This document shows, one piece after another, positions 42,878 to 54,059 of a stretch of 64,000 nucleotides of DNA. Position 1 is the stretch's first letter. Each line of letters opens with the position of its first letter. Origin of the DNA: Dendrobium chrysotoxum (lineage: Eukaryota; Streptophyta; Magnoliopsida; Asparagales; Orchidaceae). The translations under genes and the position numbers were made by a program. The stretch covers positions 40,093,472 to 40,157,471 of the forward strand of contig CM034311.1 in the NCBI GenBank assembly GCA_019925795.1, read 5' to 3'. The notes below the pieces were generated by a model, which worked only from the letters and a program-made list of their open reading frames with translations, did not search any database and was not told the DNA's origin.

Positions 42878-45141
42878 TTGGATAAAATTCACGTAGGAGC
42901 CTACATGTTAATTAACAAAACAGATTGCAGATCATTAAAGGAACACTAGCTCTCTAAAATGTAGCATTTGAAGGAAAACCTATGAGCCCATGTTCCAAGC
43001 CATTACAATAATCAAACAGAATTAAAAGGACATAACATGAAAAACCCAGAATGAAACCTAAAGAATGAGAAAGCCGATAGCACAAAAGCTCTGAGATAAG
43101 CTCCTATCAACATGAGAAACCTGCAGGGAAATAAACCAAAAAAGGCACAGACAAATAACAAGAAACCAACCAACAAACACTAATCCAAACGTCCACCCAC
43201 AGAAAACAACATAGGCCAGCAGACGTCCAACCCAACCAGCACAGCATGGCCCAAACCCAAACACCAACCGAAAGCACAACACAAAAACCCATAACCGAGC
43301 TAGAAAAGCCCCACGGCTAACCCAAACAATAGAGCCCCAAAACCGAAGAAACAAAGCAACCAAAAAAGAGAACCCCACAACAGGTCGGCCAAAAGCAGAA
43401 AAGAAACCAAAACTACTTTTTAGATTTTCTCTTGCGACATTTGCCACCCCCATGGGCAAAAGCTTTATGGATGATGTGACCCACATTCAAACTATACAAA
43501 GCATGAAATTCATCCTCAGGCCCTTCCAAATCATCCCCATCTCCCCAACATGGAGAGGAAATGGACCCATTAAGCCAATCAGTATGGTCCACACAATTAC
43601 CTTTCAAACTAACCGCCAATTGAGCTTTCAAAGCATCGTTAGAAATAAGAGAGACCATGACATCAATGAATGGCACATTCGACAAAATCAGTTGCAAGGA
43701 AAGCAAGGGGTGATTCATTAGAAGCAGCAACCATTCCATTATAATCCGCAACATCCCCAATCTTGGCAGGCCAACATCACAACCCCCATGATCCAAAGAA
43801 ACATAGTTAACGTCAGAATTCGCAACAACCTCAACATCATCACCAACATCAGAAGTAAGAGATGCATTAGGACTAGCTATAAGATTAATCATACAATTGT
43901 TGAGACCCATAACATCATAAACATCTTCTACCTCACCATGGCCGATATCACAAGAAATAATCATAGGAACAACAGTAGTCATCGGAGCCACATCAACCTG
44001 AGCATCCTCGGTATGAATCCCATAGTCATGAACAGCATTACCATTATCCCCAGCCAAAGCAGTTTCCATTAAATTTTTCCCATTAACCACTAATTCAGTA
44101 ATAGGCGTAAGGGGGATCAAAGTAGGGGTGGGATTTTCAAAATTTTCAACAATAGCATTAATATTCCCATCAAAGCTAATAGGTTGATTAGCATTAGCAG
44201 AAATAATAACCAGGATAGATGATAAGCGGGGGGGGGGGCGACAGTCACCCTTCAAATATCTTATACATTTACAATGAACACAACCTCCAGCTAGACATAT
44301 TGTATATAACCAAAATTTTCAGGACCTAGCCATACTCTATTAGGGTAATTTTTTCTAATATCAAGCTCAACCAAAATGTGTGCCACTGAAGGACGGGAGC
44401 CCACAGAAGTAGCATTATCAACTTTTAGAGGTCTTCCAAACATCGAACCCAAACCATGCAGAATACGGGGTGAAAATAAGCGAGGCCGCAAGTTAGGAAA
44501 GGAAATTCAAATATGGATAACAAGAGATTCCACATCAATATCAAATAGAGGAGACCATTTTGTCAATTTCATGTAACAATTATTAAAAAAGTAAGATCTA
44601 TGAGAGAAAACTCTATTATAGTCTAAGTCATTAACTAACTTAATCAGAATATGCGAATGACTCACAAGAGTCACCAAAAAATCACCATTGAGCTTTAGAT
44701 TAAAGAAAAACTTTCAAATAGTATCAAAAGTAGGACAACGAGCAGGAAATTTATCAACCAACGAGAATTGAAGAGGAGCCACTAGCGCAAGGATCTCCTC
44801 CTCCAAGATCCAAAGGGAAGAAAAACCACGAAAAGTAGATAATTTCAAGTCAGGAAACCTTGCATCATAAGAGATACCAGAGAGGGCGTCAACAAACGAA
44901 CACGATTTGATCGACCCATCCAAAAAACCTGGATCAACCAAACAATTCACCACAATTCATCCATGAATGGTCGGAAAGGCCGAAGGTGGGCGAACCAAGA
45001 AAGCAAAGCAAAAAAACCAGAAGGAAAGAGAGAACTTCCCTACAAGCGCACCAACAGATGGGGCGGCCAGAGCCGCCGGGAGGGAGCTAGGGGAAACCCT
45101 AGCAGAGCGGGAGGAAGAAGAGAAAAAAAAAGTGTTTTTTT
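42878..45141 (-). mobile_element. Short LINE derivative: ORF1 and 3' UTR, no ORF2
   Basis: The 5' end carries CCCTAGCAGAGC at 45,097-45,108, the same motif as in the 5' UTR of the 20.5-26.1 kb LINE. A decayed DUF4283 ORF1 follows, then a T/G-rich segment like the other LINE's 3' UTR. The 3' end matches the LINE tail at 39.2 kb. No endonuclease or RT text lies between. Flanks ACTTCCCATATATATT (42,862-42,877) and ACTTCCTCAATATATT (45,142-45,157) agree in 13 of 16 positions and may be an old TSD. It is either an internally deleted or a distinct non-autonomous LINE. Confidence 0.65.
43413..44953 (-). pseudogene. LINE ORF1 pseudogene (DUF4283, degenerate zinc knuckle)
   Basis: Read on the minus strand from 44,953 (ATG in a plausible N-terminal context), three open pieces line up: 44,953-44,714, 44,491-44,291 and 44,255-43,413. 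The middle piece has the DUF4283 pattern (LHGLGSMFGRPLKVDNAT, ILVELDI, GYIQYV). Stops near 44,714 and 44,288 and a one-base frame change separate the pieces. Just before the last piece a CVHC ... C knuckle is seen in which the usual histidine is tyrosine. It is followed by a run of 11 G on the + strand (44,228-44,238), a likely slippage site. The C-terminal 280 residues are acidic and unrecognised, and end in KCRKRKSKK. No intact protein is encoded. Confidence 0.7.
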
Positions 45142-45157
45142 ACTTCCTCAATATATT

Positions 45158-47034
45158 AAAAAGATATTGATTTCCATCATAGGGATTCAACAACCCTCAC
45201 TAGACTAAAGCAATCCCATAATTAAGAAAGGATAGCTTATTTTGCGGTAAGCAACTAGAAGCTATTGGAGACGACTTGTAAATTCAGCTTATTTAATACG
45301 ACCTAAATGAAAAGGAGCTTTAATTTTTGCAACACATCTTCATATAATTGAAAAAGGAATTTCAATTATATGAGCTTGAAAATCACCTTCATCTAGGTAT
45401 TTTTAAATAAAAAATATAAAAATAGAGCCATTGAATCATAAAGATATTGCCATTATATATTAGAATAGTAATGAATCAAAGAAACTGAATTCATTTAAGA
45501 ATTGGACCAGCCCAACACTGCATGCAAAAAGACCCCTTGCTACCCCACTTCCTTACATGAACCACTCAATATGCGTATTTCCAAATCAATGCTAAAATTG
45601 AGCATCCCTCACTGCAAACGCTCATGATTTAAGAAGAGCAAGAGCTACTGCATTATATGCCCTTTTTCCCTAGAAACTACTAGATCTCTTCGATCTTTTC
45701 TACTTTGATTGAGAACCTTGGAGCTCCAATCGAGAGTCCTAATCTCCCTTCTTTCTCCTTTGATCGAGAGCTACCAACAACAAGCCCTCTCCTTTTTTCC
45801 TCCTTGCTAGAGATAGTCGTGAGTCATCTTCATCTTACATTTGATTATCTTCTTCTTTGTTGTCTTCTTATCCTCCCCCAATATTATCTTCTCCATTTTA
45901 ATTCGCAGAATATCTTTTGTTTCTAGTTCATTTGCACTAAGAATTTGATTAAATGATTTATGACTATCTACTTTTTTATGTTAACTTAAGATTATTTTAA
46001 TTAGATGCATGATATTATATTTTTATCTTGATGATAATGTTCAAGAAAACTATAATTTAAGGATGATAATTGTAAACTTAATTTTGTAATGATAATAATT
46101 AATTTGGATTAGTTATGGGGGTAATTTATGTTGAGTTGGTAGCACCTAGTGTAACTAACCACTGCCTTTTTGCATGTATGATTGATAAAGGGTTGTATTG
46201 TATAGGAACTCCAAGTTGGATCATTTAGGTTTGGTTTTGATTGTTGCAAATTGCAATTCAAGGTAGATAGCTTCTATTTATTAGAAGGTGGAAGCAATCC
46301 TTTTCATTAAGGCATTAGCATTGATGATTTTAATAAAATATCATGCGAGGTAAATAGTTTTATCATGTTTCTTTGCTGCATAAACTTTTTAATGTTCTAT
46401 ATGTTAGCAAAAATTGATCCCATGCACATTGTCTTAGTTGAAGCAATAAATCTTAAGAGTGATTCACATATATACGACATAATTCTTATGTATTTATATA
46501 TCTAACATCTAAATTTTGATATTTACTTATTTAATATACAAATCTTTAAATCATATCAAAAATACCACTAATATCAAATTTTTTATTAAGAAATATACTT
46601 TTTCAAGCATACACTTTGATATGATTGAGACACTAAAGTACTTAAAATATTAAAATTTAGATATTAGAAATATAATTACACAAGAATTATATGATATACA
46701 CCTTTTCTCTTGAGTATAAAATATATTTAATTGATCATAACTCCTGAAATTTATCTCAAATTTTGAAGAAATTAATCTCTTCCTATATTTTTTTATTTTT
46801 TTTTTATTTTTTGTTATCTCTTCCTATATTATCAGAGTACATCTTCTAAATTAGGGTGGAACAAGAAGAATATAATTCATTTTAATAATAATAAAATAAT
46901 ACAAAATTAATATGTAAATAAGTCAAAAAAAAAAAGAAACACAGTACAGCCCAAATAAAAATTAAACCAGTTCACAAAAGAAGTGAATTTTTACAAAAGC
47001 AAATATATATACTGAAACTCCTTTTTCAAATTAT
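45158..47034. other. AT-rich intergenic DNA, no gene seen
   Basis: A pyrimidine-rich stretch at 45,690-45,850 (TTGATTGAGAACCTTGGAGC and repeats of GATCGAGAG) could be a leader, but the 73-codon ORF there has no motif. Confidence 0.5.
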
Positions 47035-47162
47035 GATTTCGTTTGGATAACTTTCTTACTATTTTTAAAGTAATTTTTTAGTACAAAATTTTCTTTTTCA
47101 AATATTTTTTGCACTAAAGTTCTGCTTTATAGAGTGGTATGAAAGTTGTCCCAAACGAAGCC
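47035..47162. mobile_element. Tourist-like MITE, copy H
   Basis: GATTTCGTTTGGATAAC start and TTGTCCCAAACGAAGCC end. Flanks are TAT and TAA. First of three copies in under 500 bp. Confidence 0.85.
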
Positions 47163-47205
47163 TAAACATCAAGTGATTTAAAGCATTTGAGTTGAAAAAA
47201 ATTAA

Positions 47206-47313
47206 GATTTCGTTTGGGACAACCTTTCATCACTATTTTTTTGCTCCTTTCAAGAACTTTTTGTGCTAAAAAAATACTATAGAAAGTAGTAAGAAAAATA
47301 CCCAAACAAAACC
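47206..47313. mobile_element. Tourist-like MITE, copy I
   Basis: GATTTCGTTTGGGACAACC start and CCCAAACAAAACC end, with TAA on both sides. Confidence 0.85.
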
Positions 47314-47390
47314 TAAATCGATGAGATGGCAAAAATAATAGGCCCTATGAAATTCTAAAAGACCAAAAAAAGAAATATAGATGACATTGA

Positions 47391-47511
47391 GGCTTCGTTT
47401 GGGACAGATTTCTTAGTACTTCTTAAAAAAAAAAATTTAATATAAAAATTAAAATTTTTGTACTAGAAAGCTGCTTTAAGAAGTAGTAAGAAAACCGTCC
47501 CAAACGAAGCC
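47391..47511. mobile_element. Tourist-like MITE, copy J, best-preserved ends
   Basis: GGCTTCGTTTGGGAC at the left is the exact complement of GTCCCAAACGAAGCC at the right. TGA flanks both sides (47,388-47,390 and 47,512-47,514). This copy is the best guide to the family terminus. Confidence 0.9.
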
Positions 47512-47514
47512 TGA

Positions 47515-50308
47515 GTCAAATTCAAGCCATATGGCCTCAATTATAACTCAAGGTCGATTACATGTGCTGAAACCAAATTTGAATCAAAATCTATTAGAAT
47601 CCAAATTGAATCAACTCGACTAGAAGATTAATCAGAGTCTACTTAAAATCTGCTTGAGATGCTGCAATTGATCGGATCTTTCTGCACTTGAAACAACTGA
47701 TTCATTTTCCTGAAGGTATAAACAAGTGCTCTACTGTACAATAGTCTGACTGAGCTTGCAAAGACCACGAACTACTATCAAAATTGGTAATTAAGGAGAT
47801 ATGAAGCATGTAAACCATACTATTCATAGATCCACCATGCAAGCGGCTAGTTCAACTACACAGGAAAAGATCTAGCATTTAAAATCTCATAAAAAAAGTC
47901 CTTCACAAAAATGATTATAGCAAAGCAATAACTAGCATAAAGACAACAAATTAATCATCCATTCTCCACAAAAACAAGCTTAAAAAGGCCTAAACATAAT
48001 CATAAGGCATAAAAAATTTATCATAAACAACAAAGCTAGAATCTAAGAAAATCTAGATGATGCTTCTCATTTACAACACCTTTGCTTTATTGTAAAATAA
48101 ATTTGGTACAGGCTATTCTGATTCAAATTAATCAGAATGAGTCTCTAATAATCGAAATTATTTTGAAGTTTATGTGATAAATTTTTTATTGATTATTAAT
48201 ATATCACACTCACCTCAAAATAATTTGGATGGTTTTAAGACTTAATAGACCAAATTTAGGTTAAGATGCCTTTAACAAACTTTTTTTTTTTTCAAAACTT
48301 GTCACATAATGTATATTATTGAATCAAAATTAATTAAATAATATGATTTATAAAGTAGCTTCAAAAAAATGCACAAGGCATGAATCGAACTCCCATTGGA
48401 CCCTATAAATCCAATAATTAGTTTAAACAAAGCTAAAACCATTAAAGCAATGTAAGAGTCAAGTTTAATTTTGAATATAATTTGTGAGTCAACTTTAAAT
48501 TAAAATAAGAAATCGAATCTATTTCAGCACTTGAAAAAAAGATTAGTAATTTTCAAGCGATCTTCTAGATTTGAACATTATTATAACCTCTACAGAGAAA
48601 GAATAAAACCAACAAAAAGATGCTAGTAGCAGAAGTTAATCCCAGTATAGTTCAACTGCTAAATCACGAGCAAAGGATTTGTGGAATGATAAGTCAAGAT
48701 GGTTAGAAAATTAACCATGATCATGTTGGAAAGTGTAGATGACCTCCGAAAGCTTTTTTATATTTGATTTTCTACTCCCTGTTGACAAAAAGAACATGAA
48801 AAAGTTACAGAAATGACAAGTATTTGCACGCTTTATTCTAAAGAAAAACGCAAATGATGGTGTTTGGCCAAAAAATTATTAAGAATGACATCTGTGATAC
48901 CGAACCTGGCCTCATGTAAGATCCTTTTGGCTTAAGGACAACAATTGTTGGAAAATTTTGATTCAAATTTGTGGAGGAAAGAGCATCTTAAAGAGGATAT
49001 TTGGTCAATACGCAAGAGATGAAAACTCATTTATGGAATCACTGTATGATCAGATTCATATTTTGATAGCTTCGTTGGCTGTTACCTGAGCTCTTTCATG
49101 CAGACGTCATAGATTACTCAGGAATAGCATATACTATATTGTAAAGAAAACTATAAAAAGTTTTCTTATAAACTAAATTATGCTCAATTGTAAACGTCAA
49201 AAACTAAAATAGAGACTGGCATCCACGAAATGGTGTAATATGGAGAGATTATTCAGTGAGCCCACACACACACAGCCCTGTTGCACCAATTCGGTGAGAA
49301 TAGCGTGCAAAAACAAAAATACCTGTGCCGCTGTGCACCGCCCTTTTAATCATCTCACAACTAATGAAACAACAGGAACAATAAACCAAGGTTCTTAGAA
49401 TAAAAAATCAAGAAGAAGGTTAAGAATTTTGGCAGAAGACACAAACATAAAGATAACCTTTAGGGCGAAGTACTCTTAAAAGTTACTACTTTACAATTTG
49501 GCCACTAATATTTCAACAATGAAAAAAAAAATAATGTTTTTTATTTAGATGATAAACTGATCATTTAATATAGAAAATATCAAACATTAAATGATAGAAC
49601 ATGTCATATTAAATATGCAATAAATCAAAGGATAATATAATTATCAAATTAATAAAACTATCATTTTATTTTTAATTCAACTATGATAAAAAATTTGATC
49701 ATTTCTCATAGAAAATATTAAATATGTAGTAATAGAATATGCCACGTTAAATCTACTATAAGTCAAAGGGTAACATAACCACAAAACTAATAAAATTTAT
49801 AATTTCAATAAAACATGTAATGTGACTTGCAAATTATGAGTCAAATAATAGTTTTATTAGTCTGATGATTGTATTAAACTTTGATTTATTTCATATATTT
49901 AAAGTGATTTATTTTACTACCACACAGCTGGTACTTTTCATTCAAAATATCAAATTGTCATCAAAATTAAAATCACAGTAATTTTTCTATCATTTTCTAA
50001 ATGTTAGCGGCAATATTATAAAAATAAAATTGGATGAATTTTTTATTACTTTGCCCGAATCTTTAAATCTAAACCAACTGATTTCTCTCACTTGTCTTTC
50101 TCTCCCAAAAAAAAAAAAAAGAATCCATGCGCACATGTGACGATCCCTTCACTGACAGAAATAGGGTACTAGCGAGGAATGTGGGATCACAGCATATTTA
50201 GCCAGCACAGTGAATCAGAAAGGACAGACAACAAGTGGCTATTTTTAGAACTGCCTGTGCAAAAATTAAAGACTCTAGTTGATCATGCACATCTTCAATA
50301 ATTATTAA
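47515..50308. other. AT-rich DNA, no confident gene
   Basis: No transposon was resolved. On the minus strand a few short exon-like pieces bounded by good splice sites can be read (for example after TTTTTGTCAACAG at about 48,795, encoding KKLSEVIYTFQHDHG then stop). They could belong to the weak gene candidate at 50.3-50.7 kb, but I cannot link them reliably. Confidence 0.35.
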
Positions 50309-50758
50309 TTATTGTTTAAGTTTTGAGAAATTTGGAACATAAAAGAAAATTTTAAAAACTTGAAGTTCAAGAAGAACTGGAACATTTGCACCAACGCAAA
50401 GGATAGACCTGTTACCTGGGAACATATTTTCAGTAGCTAATTTTGTGAATTGATCCAAGCGCACAATGAAATAATACAGAACTGCAGCATGGATGCACAT
50501 ATCAAATCCTCGCGTAAAAGGATAAAGTCCACCTTGCCGAAGAGTGTCTTGAAAACAAAAAAGAGTTTCTACGGTAAAAAATAGTCTTATCATTCTATAT
50601 TGGAAGCTGCATATACACAGCATTTGATATACTTGTTCTGTAAGGTGCTTCTGCTGCTTATGCATTTCAACTCGGGATGATCTATTAATTGAAAAGAGCT
50701 TTGCAAAACAACTATCAAAGAGAATGTCACAAATATGAAACGGTTTGAAAACAGGCAA
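50309..50758 (-). other. Exon-like minus-strand region, gene not recognised
   Basis: A 149-codon open frame holds two segments that look like exons. Exon A (50,711-50,633) lies between TTTGATAG and GTATAT and reads SSRVEMHKQQKHLTEQ. Exon B (about 50,547-50,415) lies between TTTTGTTTTCAAG and CAGGTAACA. In the continuous frame exon B reads TLRQGGLYPFTRGFDM; if spliced from exon A in phase 0, it would read TLFGKVDFILLREDL to a stop instead. I recognise neither reading. It may be a real small gene, a pseudogene, or chance. Confidence 0.25.
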
Positions 50759-50829
50759 CGCTAGATATTAGTCTGTTCATGTGACATCATATAGAACTTA
50801 GAATCCAAAACGGCAAAATGAAGCAATTA

Positions 50830-51161
50830 GATCATCTCCAACCGAACTGCATATCACCGTATGTCGTCCGCCATTCGCTGCATTCGCACTCCAAATCTTA
50901 CACCAAAATTCGGTAGGTGAACAGTGCGACGCCAATATTGGTGTCGGACTGCTCACCTACACAAAAAAACCCTCACTTGCGAATTTGCCGAAGAAGAACG
51001 GGAAATAGGAGAAAAGCGCGCGAAAGAGGAGAGAGATGGTTACCTTCGTAGGAAGCACGTGAAAGAGGAGAGAAATGAAGTTCGATTGAAGATGAATTAC
51101 ACCATTTTGAAGTTTTACTGCATTTTAGAGCGTAAAATGGGTTTTTCGGTTGGAGATGCCC
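50830..51161. mobile_element. PIF/Harbinger-type MITE with CATCTCCAACC ends
   Basis: GATCATCTCCAACCGAA at the left pairs with TTCGGTTGGAGATGCCC at the right, with TTA on both sides (50,827-50,829 and 51,162-51,164). The terminus and 3-bp target match a MITE type common in plants. Inside lies a 48-bp near-palindrome (50,913-50,960). The 96-codon ORF at 50,924-51,214 runs through the element and out of it, and is not a gene. Confidence 0.8.
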
Positions 51162-51477
51162 TTATACTTGTTCCAATTTGCTCAAATTCAAGCATAATTA
51201 GAGCTCCACAATAATTTCACAATTTCATATTTTATCATGAACTCAACTTAGTAATATAGATTAAAAAAACTAAGGAATATTAACTAAATTTATATAATGC
51301 TGTGGCACTAACAAATCAATTTGATAAGCAATAGCACTTATTACACACCCTTAAAATTAACCCTTGACAAAAATTATTAAACCGTCCTAGCGTGATATGT
51401 AGTAAAAGGAATAACAGCATTGCACATAAAAAGAAAGAATCTACAGCACTTAAAAAGAAATAAATCATAAAAGAAAG

Positions 51478-51524
51478 AGAGGGAGAGAGAGAGAAAGAGT
51501 AAGAGAGAGAGTGAGAGAGAGAGA
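51478..51524. repeat. Imperfect (GA)n tract
   Basis: GA-rich purine tract of about 47 bp with a few substitutions. On the minus strand it is a CT-rich tract in the leader of the candidate transcript at 52.0 kb. Confidence 0.9.
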
Positions 51525-52070
51525 ATTCAGGCTAGGAAACTGTTTAGCAAAACTTGCCCATCTATTTGCTCAGAGAAGAAGCACGTACTCACAATCAACA
51601 AGAACAAACGGTTTGCTTCCTATATCAGAAGGCCACCCGCATTGACATTATCATCAAAAAGCATAACATGGGGAGCAAGAAGTAGTATGTAGCCAAAGAC
51701 AACTTGCCCACTTACTCCTCTAAACTTCTTCTAAAGATGGTAAGAGAGATTAAACTCTAAGAACAAATTCTATGTCGGGGTCGGCAAGTCATCCTTGGCT
51801 GCACCATACTTCCTGAGCCTCCATGTAAAGCCAAAGATGAGAAAGAAAACACCTCAAAATTTCACCCCATCTTTAAAATATTTATTCCTATCCGCAGAAA
51901 TAGAAATATGAAAAGAAACAGGAAAAGAAGGAGAGGTGGAGAGGATGGTGTAGAGGAAGGAGGAAAGAGGGAGGAGTCCCTGAGATGTGAAGAGAAGGCG
52001 AAGCTGGTTCTTATATAGAGTTTGGTAAAAAAATATAAAAAGAAAACCGCTGCATTCTGATGCAATTATC
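51525..52070 (-). promoter_or_regulatory. Candidate minus-strand promoter and CT-rich leader
   Basis: On the minus strand TCTATATAAGA (52,010-52,020 on +) is a strong TATA-like element. It is followed by about 110 nt of CT-rich text (CTCCCTCTTTCCTCC, CCATCCTCTCCACCTC), as in plant 5' leaders. Several short upstream ORFs follow and no long one. It could drive a non-coding transcript or the weak gene candidate at 50.3-50.7 kb. Confidence 0.35.
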
Positions 52071-52840
52071 TTTGATTAAGGCGATTTACAACTCCAAGAA
52101 GGATCTAGCTTTAGCCCAATAGAATAAAGAGCCAGTGATAAGGTCCCCACCACCCCTTTATGTCCCTTTCATTCTCTCAATTTAACACATAAATATGTAG
52201 CCAATCACTTGGCTCCATAATCAAAGAAAGTTAAGCCATCGAGAATAGGGCAACTTGCAAAGATTTAGACATTTTCTTCTATTTCCTCATTCTTTATTTT
52301 ATCTTTAATTTTCCTAATAATAGGTTGGAAGAAAAGCCAGTGGATGGAACCAATGGACGGAGGATATCATATAATTTTCATTTGATAACCCGAAGATAAA
52401 TGACCATACAAATTCAATGTCAAAGTAAGACACCGCTAAGAACAAGAGCATGCATCCTGTAGGCAAGAGGTGGCAGGCAAAGAGGAAAAAGAAAAATCAA
52501 AGGTGATCATTTATTAACGCAAACTGCTTTTTTTGCTTCGAAATCTTCATTTTATTTAAATAAACTTGTCTTAATTGGGTAATGATGCCAGATGGAGGTC
52601 AAGCACAATGTATCTTATTGCATGTGCAGGTTCCCTGAAGAATAACCAAGGGCCACAGCAAAACAATAGAAAAACTCGAAAAATAAGAGGCAAAGAATGG
52701 GCTCCAACTGAAAATGATTCTCCCATAAGTGGAAAGTCGTTCTCTTTTAAACTACACCGCAAAAAGGAAATTCCGGAGAGAAAAATGGTGGATAAGGTGA
52801 ATGAATGTAGACAGCACACCCTGCAGTTCTGGTAACACAT
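52071..52840. other. Intergenic, no gene seen
   Basis: Overlapping 86- and 89-codon ORFs on the two strands at 52,571-52,840 are mutual shadows without a motif. Confidence 0.5.
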
Positions 52841-52858
52841 TAAATTTGTATAAGAGAT

Positions 52859-52951
52859 TTTTTTTTGTGGAAAATTGAGGGACTAGCCCATTTTCATTAC
52901 AATGATAAAATTACAAAAGACCTAAGCCTGTATACAACTCAAGAAAATCTG
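52859..52951 (-). mobile_element. 5'-truncated LINE tail, 93 bp
   Basis: TTTTTTTGTGGAAAATTGAG followed by GGGACTAGCCCATTTTCATT resembles the 3' end of the 20.5 kb LINE (GGGAAAATTAGGGGCCAAAG). TAAATTTGTATAAGAGAT (52,841-52,858) and TAAATTTGAAGAACAGAT (52,952-52,969) agree in 15 of 18 positions and look like its TSD. Confidence 0.55.
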
Positions 52952-52969
52952 TAAATTTGAAGAACAGAT

Positions 52970-53958
52970 CTTTGAGCAATAAATAAAACACTTCAGTAAC
53001 ATTAAGCACTGTTTATTTATCAGTTCACCTTCTACTTATTTATTTCCTGATTTTTTTAATTTTAAGTTCATAGGAGGGAATAGAAGAACAACCATATCCC
53101 TAGGTTTGCAAAATGACTTCAAACGATTACAACAATTTTCATCTCAAAACTATATTTTTCTTTACAGTTTGGGGCCTTGAAAACAATGGCAGCAAAAGTT
53201 ACAGCCTCTCTCACATTTCTCCATTCGGCTCAAATTCCTTTCGCTATTTAGTTTAAGGCAAGATCTGCACGTTATCTTTAAGTGGGTCTTATGAGAGTGA
53301 TGGGCTCATGCATGACAGCCAAAGCAGCGGATGCTCCTAAAGACAAGCTTTCTTTATGGATTTGGCATGTATGTAAAAGTGGAAAAATAGGACAGCATGG
53401 AAAACAAATGAATGGAAAGGACATTAATGTGCAGTTGAAGTAGAGAGAAATCTCATAGTCGCGTCACAGGGAGAATAAGATGTAGGGCCTTTCGGCCTTA
53501 CAGCCCAGGGAAGGGTCCCCCCCCCCCCAACAATTAAAATAAAAAATTTCTCATAGGTAGAATAGAATAATGAAATTTCATTTAAATTATATAAAAAGCT
53601 TCTCCCAGAGCAATATTGATCTCTGCATTTTTTTTTATTTACAATATTGTTAGTGGATTTGAAGCCTTGTCATGTTTTTTTGGAAGTATAAGGACAAGGC
53701 CCATGAGCTATTCTGAATTGCTTCATTTATGTATTTCAAGTTGGTTCCCATTTATAATGGGCACATCTTAAGGAACTTCCAAAAAGTGGGTTTCTTTGTA
53801 TAAAGGTTCCCTACTACACATCTCTTCATTAATATATGATGTATGTCTAAATATTGATGACCGCTGATTCAATTCCTCAATTAGTATGACTAATTTGTCT
53901 AATTTAATACCCTATTCATTAAATATTACCTAATTTATTAGAATATTTTTTTTAATTA
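52970..53958. other. Intergenic, no gene seen
   Basis: Contains a C12 run (53,517-53,528) after GGAAGGGT. Nothing else was recognised. Confidence 0.5.
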
Positions 53959-53973
53959 TGCATGAATAACTAT
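53959..53973. repeat. RTE target-site duplication, left copy
   Basis: TGCATGAATAACTAT is repeated exactly at 60,117-60,131. Confidence 0.93.
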
Positions 53974-54059
53974 TAAAGTATTCATGTCATGATTATTCGA
54001 CAAGTTTTACGCTGATTGTCGACTACCTAACGCAACCCTCCACCTTTCTCATCCAAGAC

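Noticed and set aside
51760..51860. Minus-strand reading FFLIFGFTWRLRKYGAAKDD as a terminal exon of a membrane protein
   Set aside because: Plausible text but no upstream exon, no known family, and it falls in the leader of the candidate transcript; evidence too thin.
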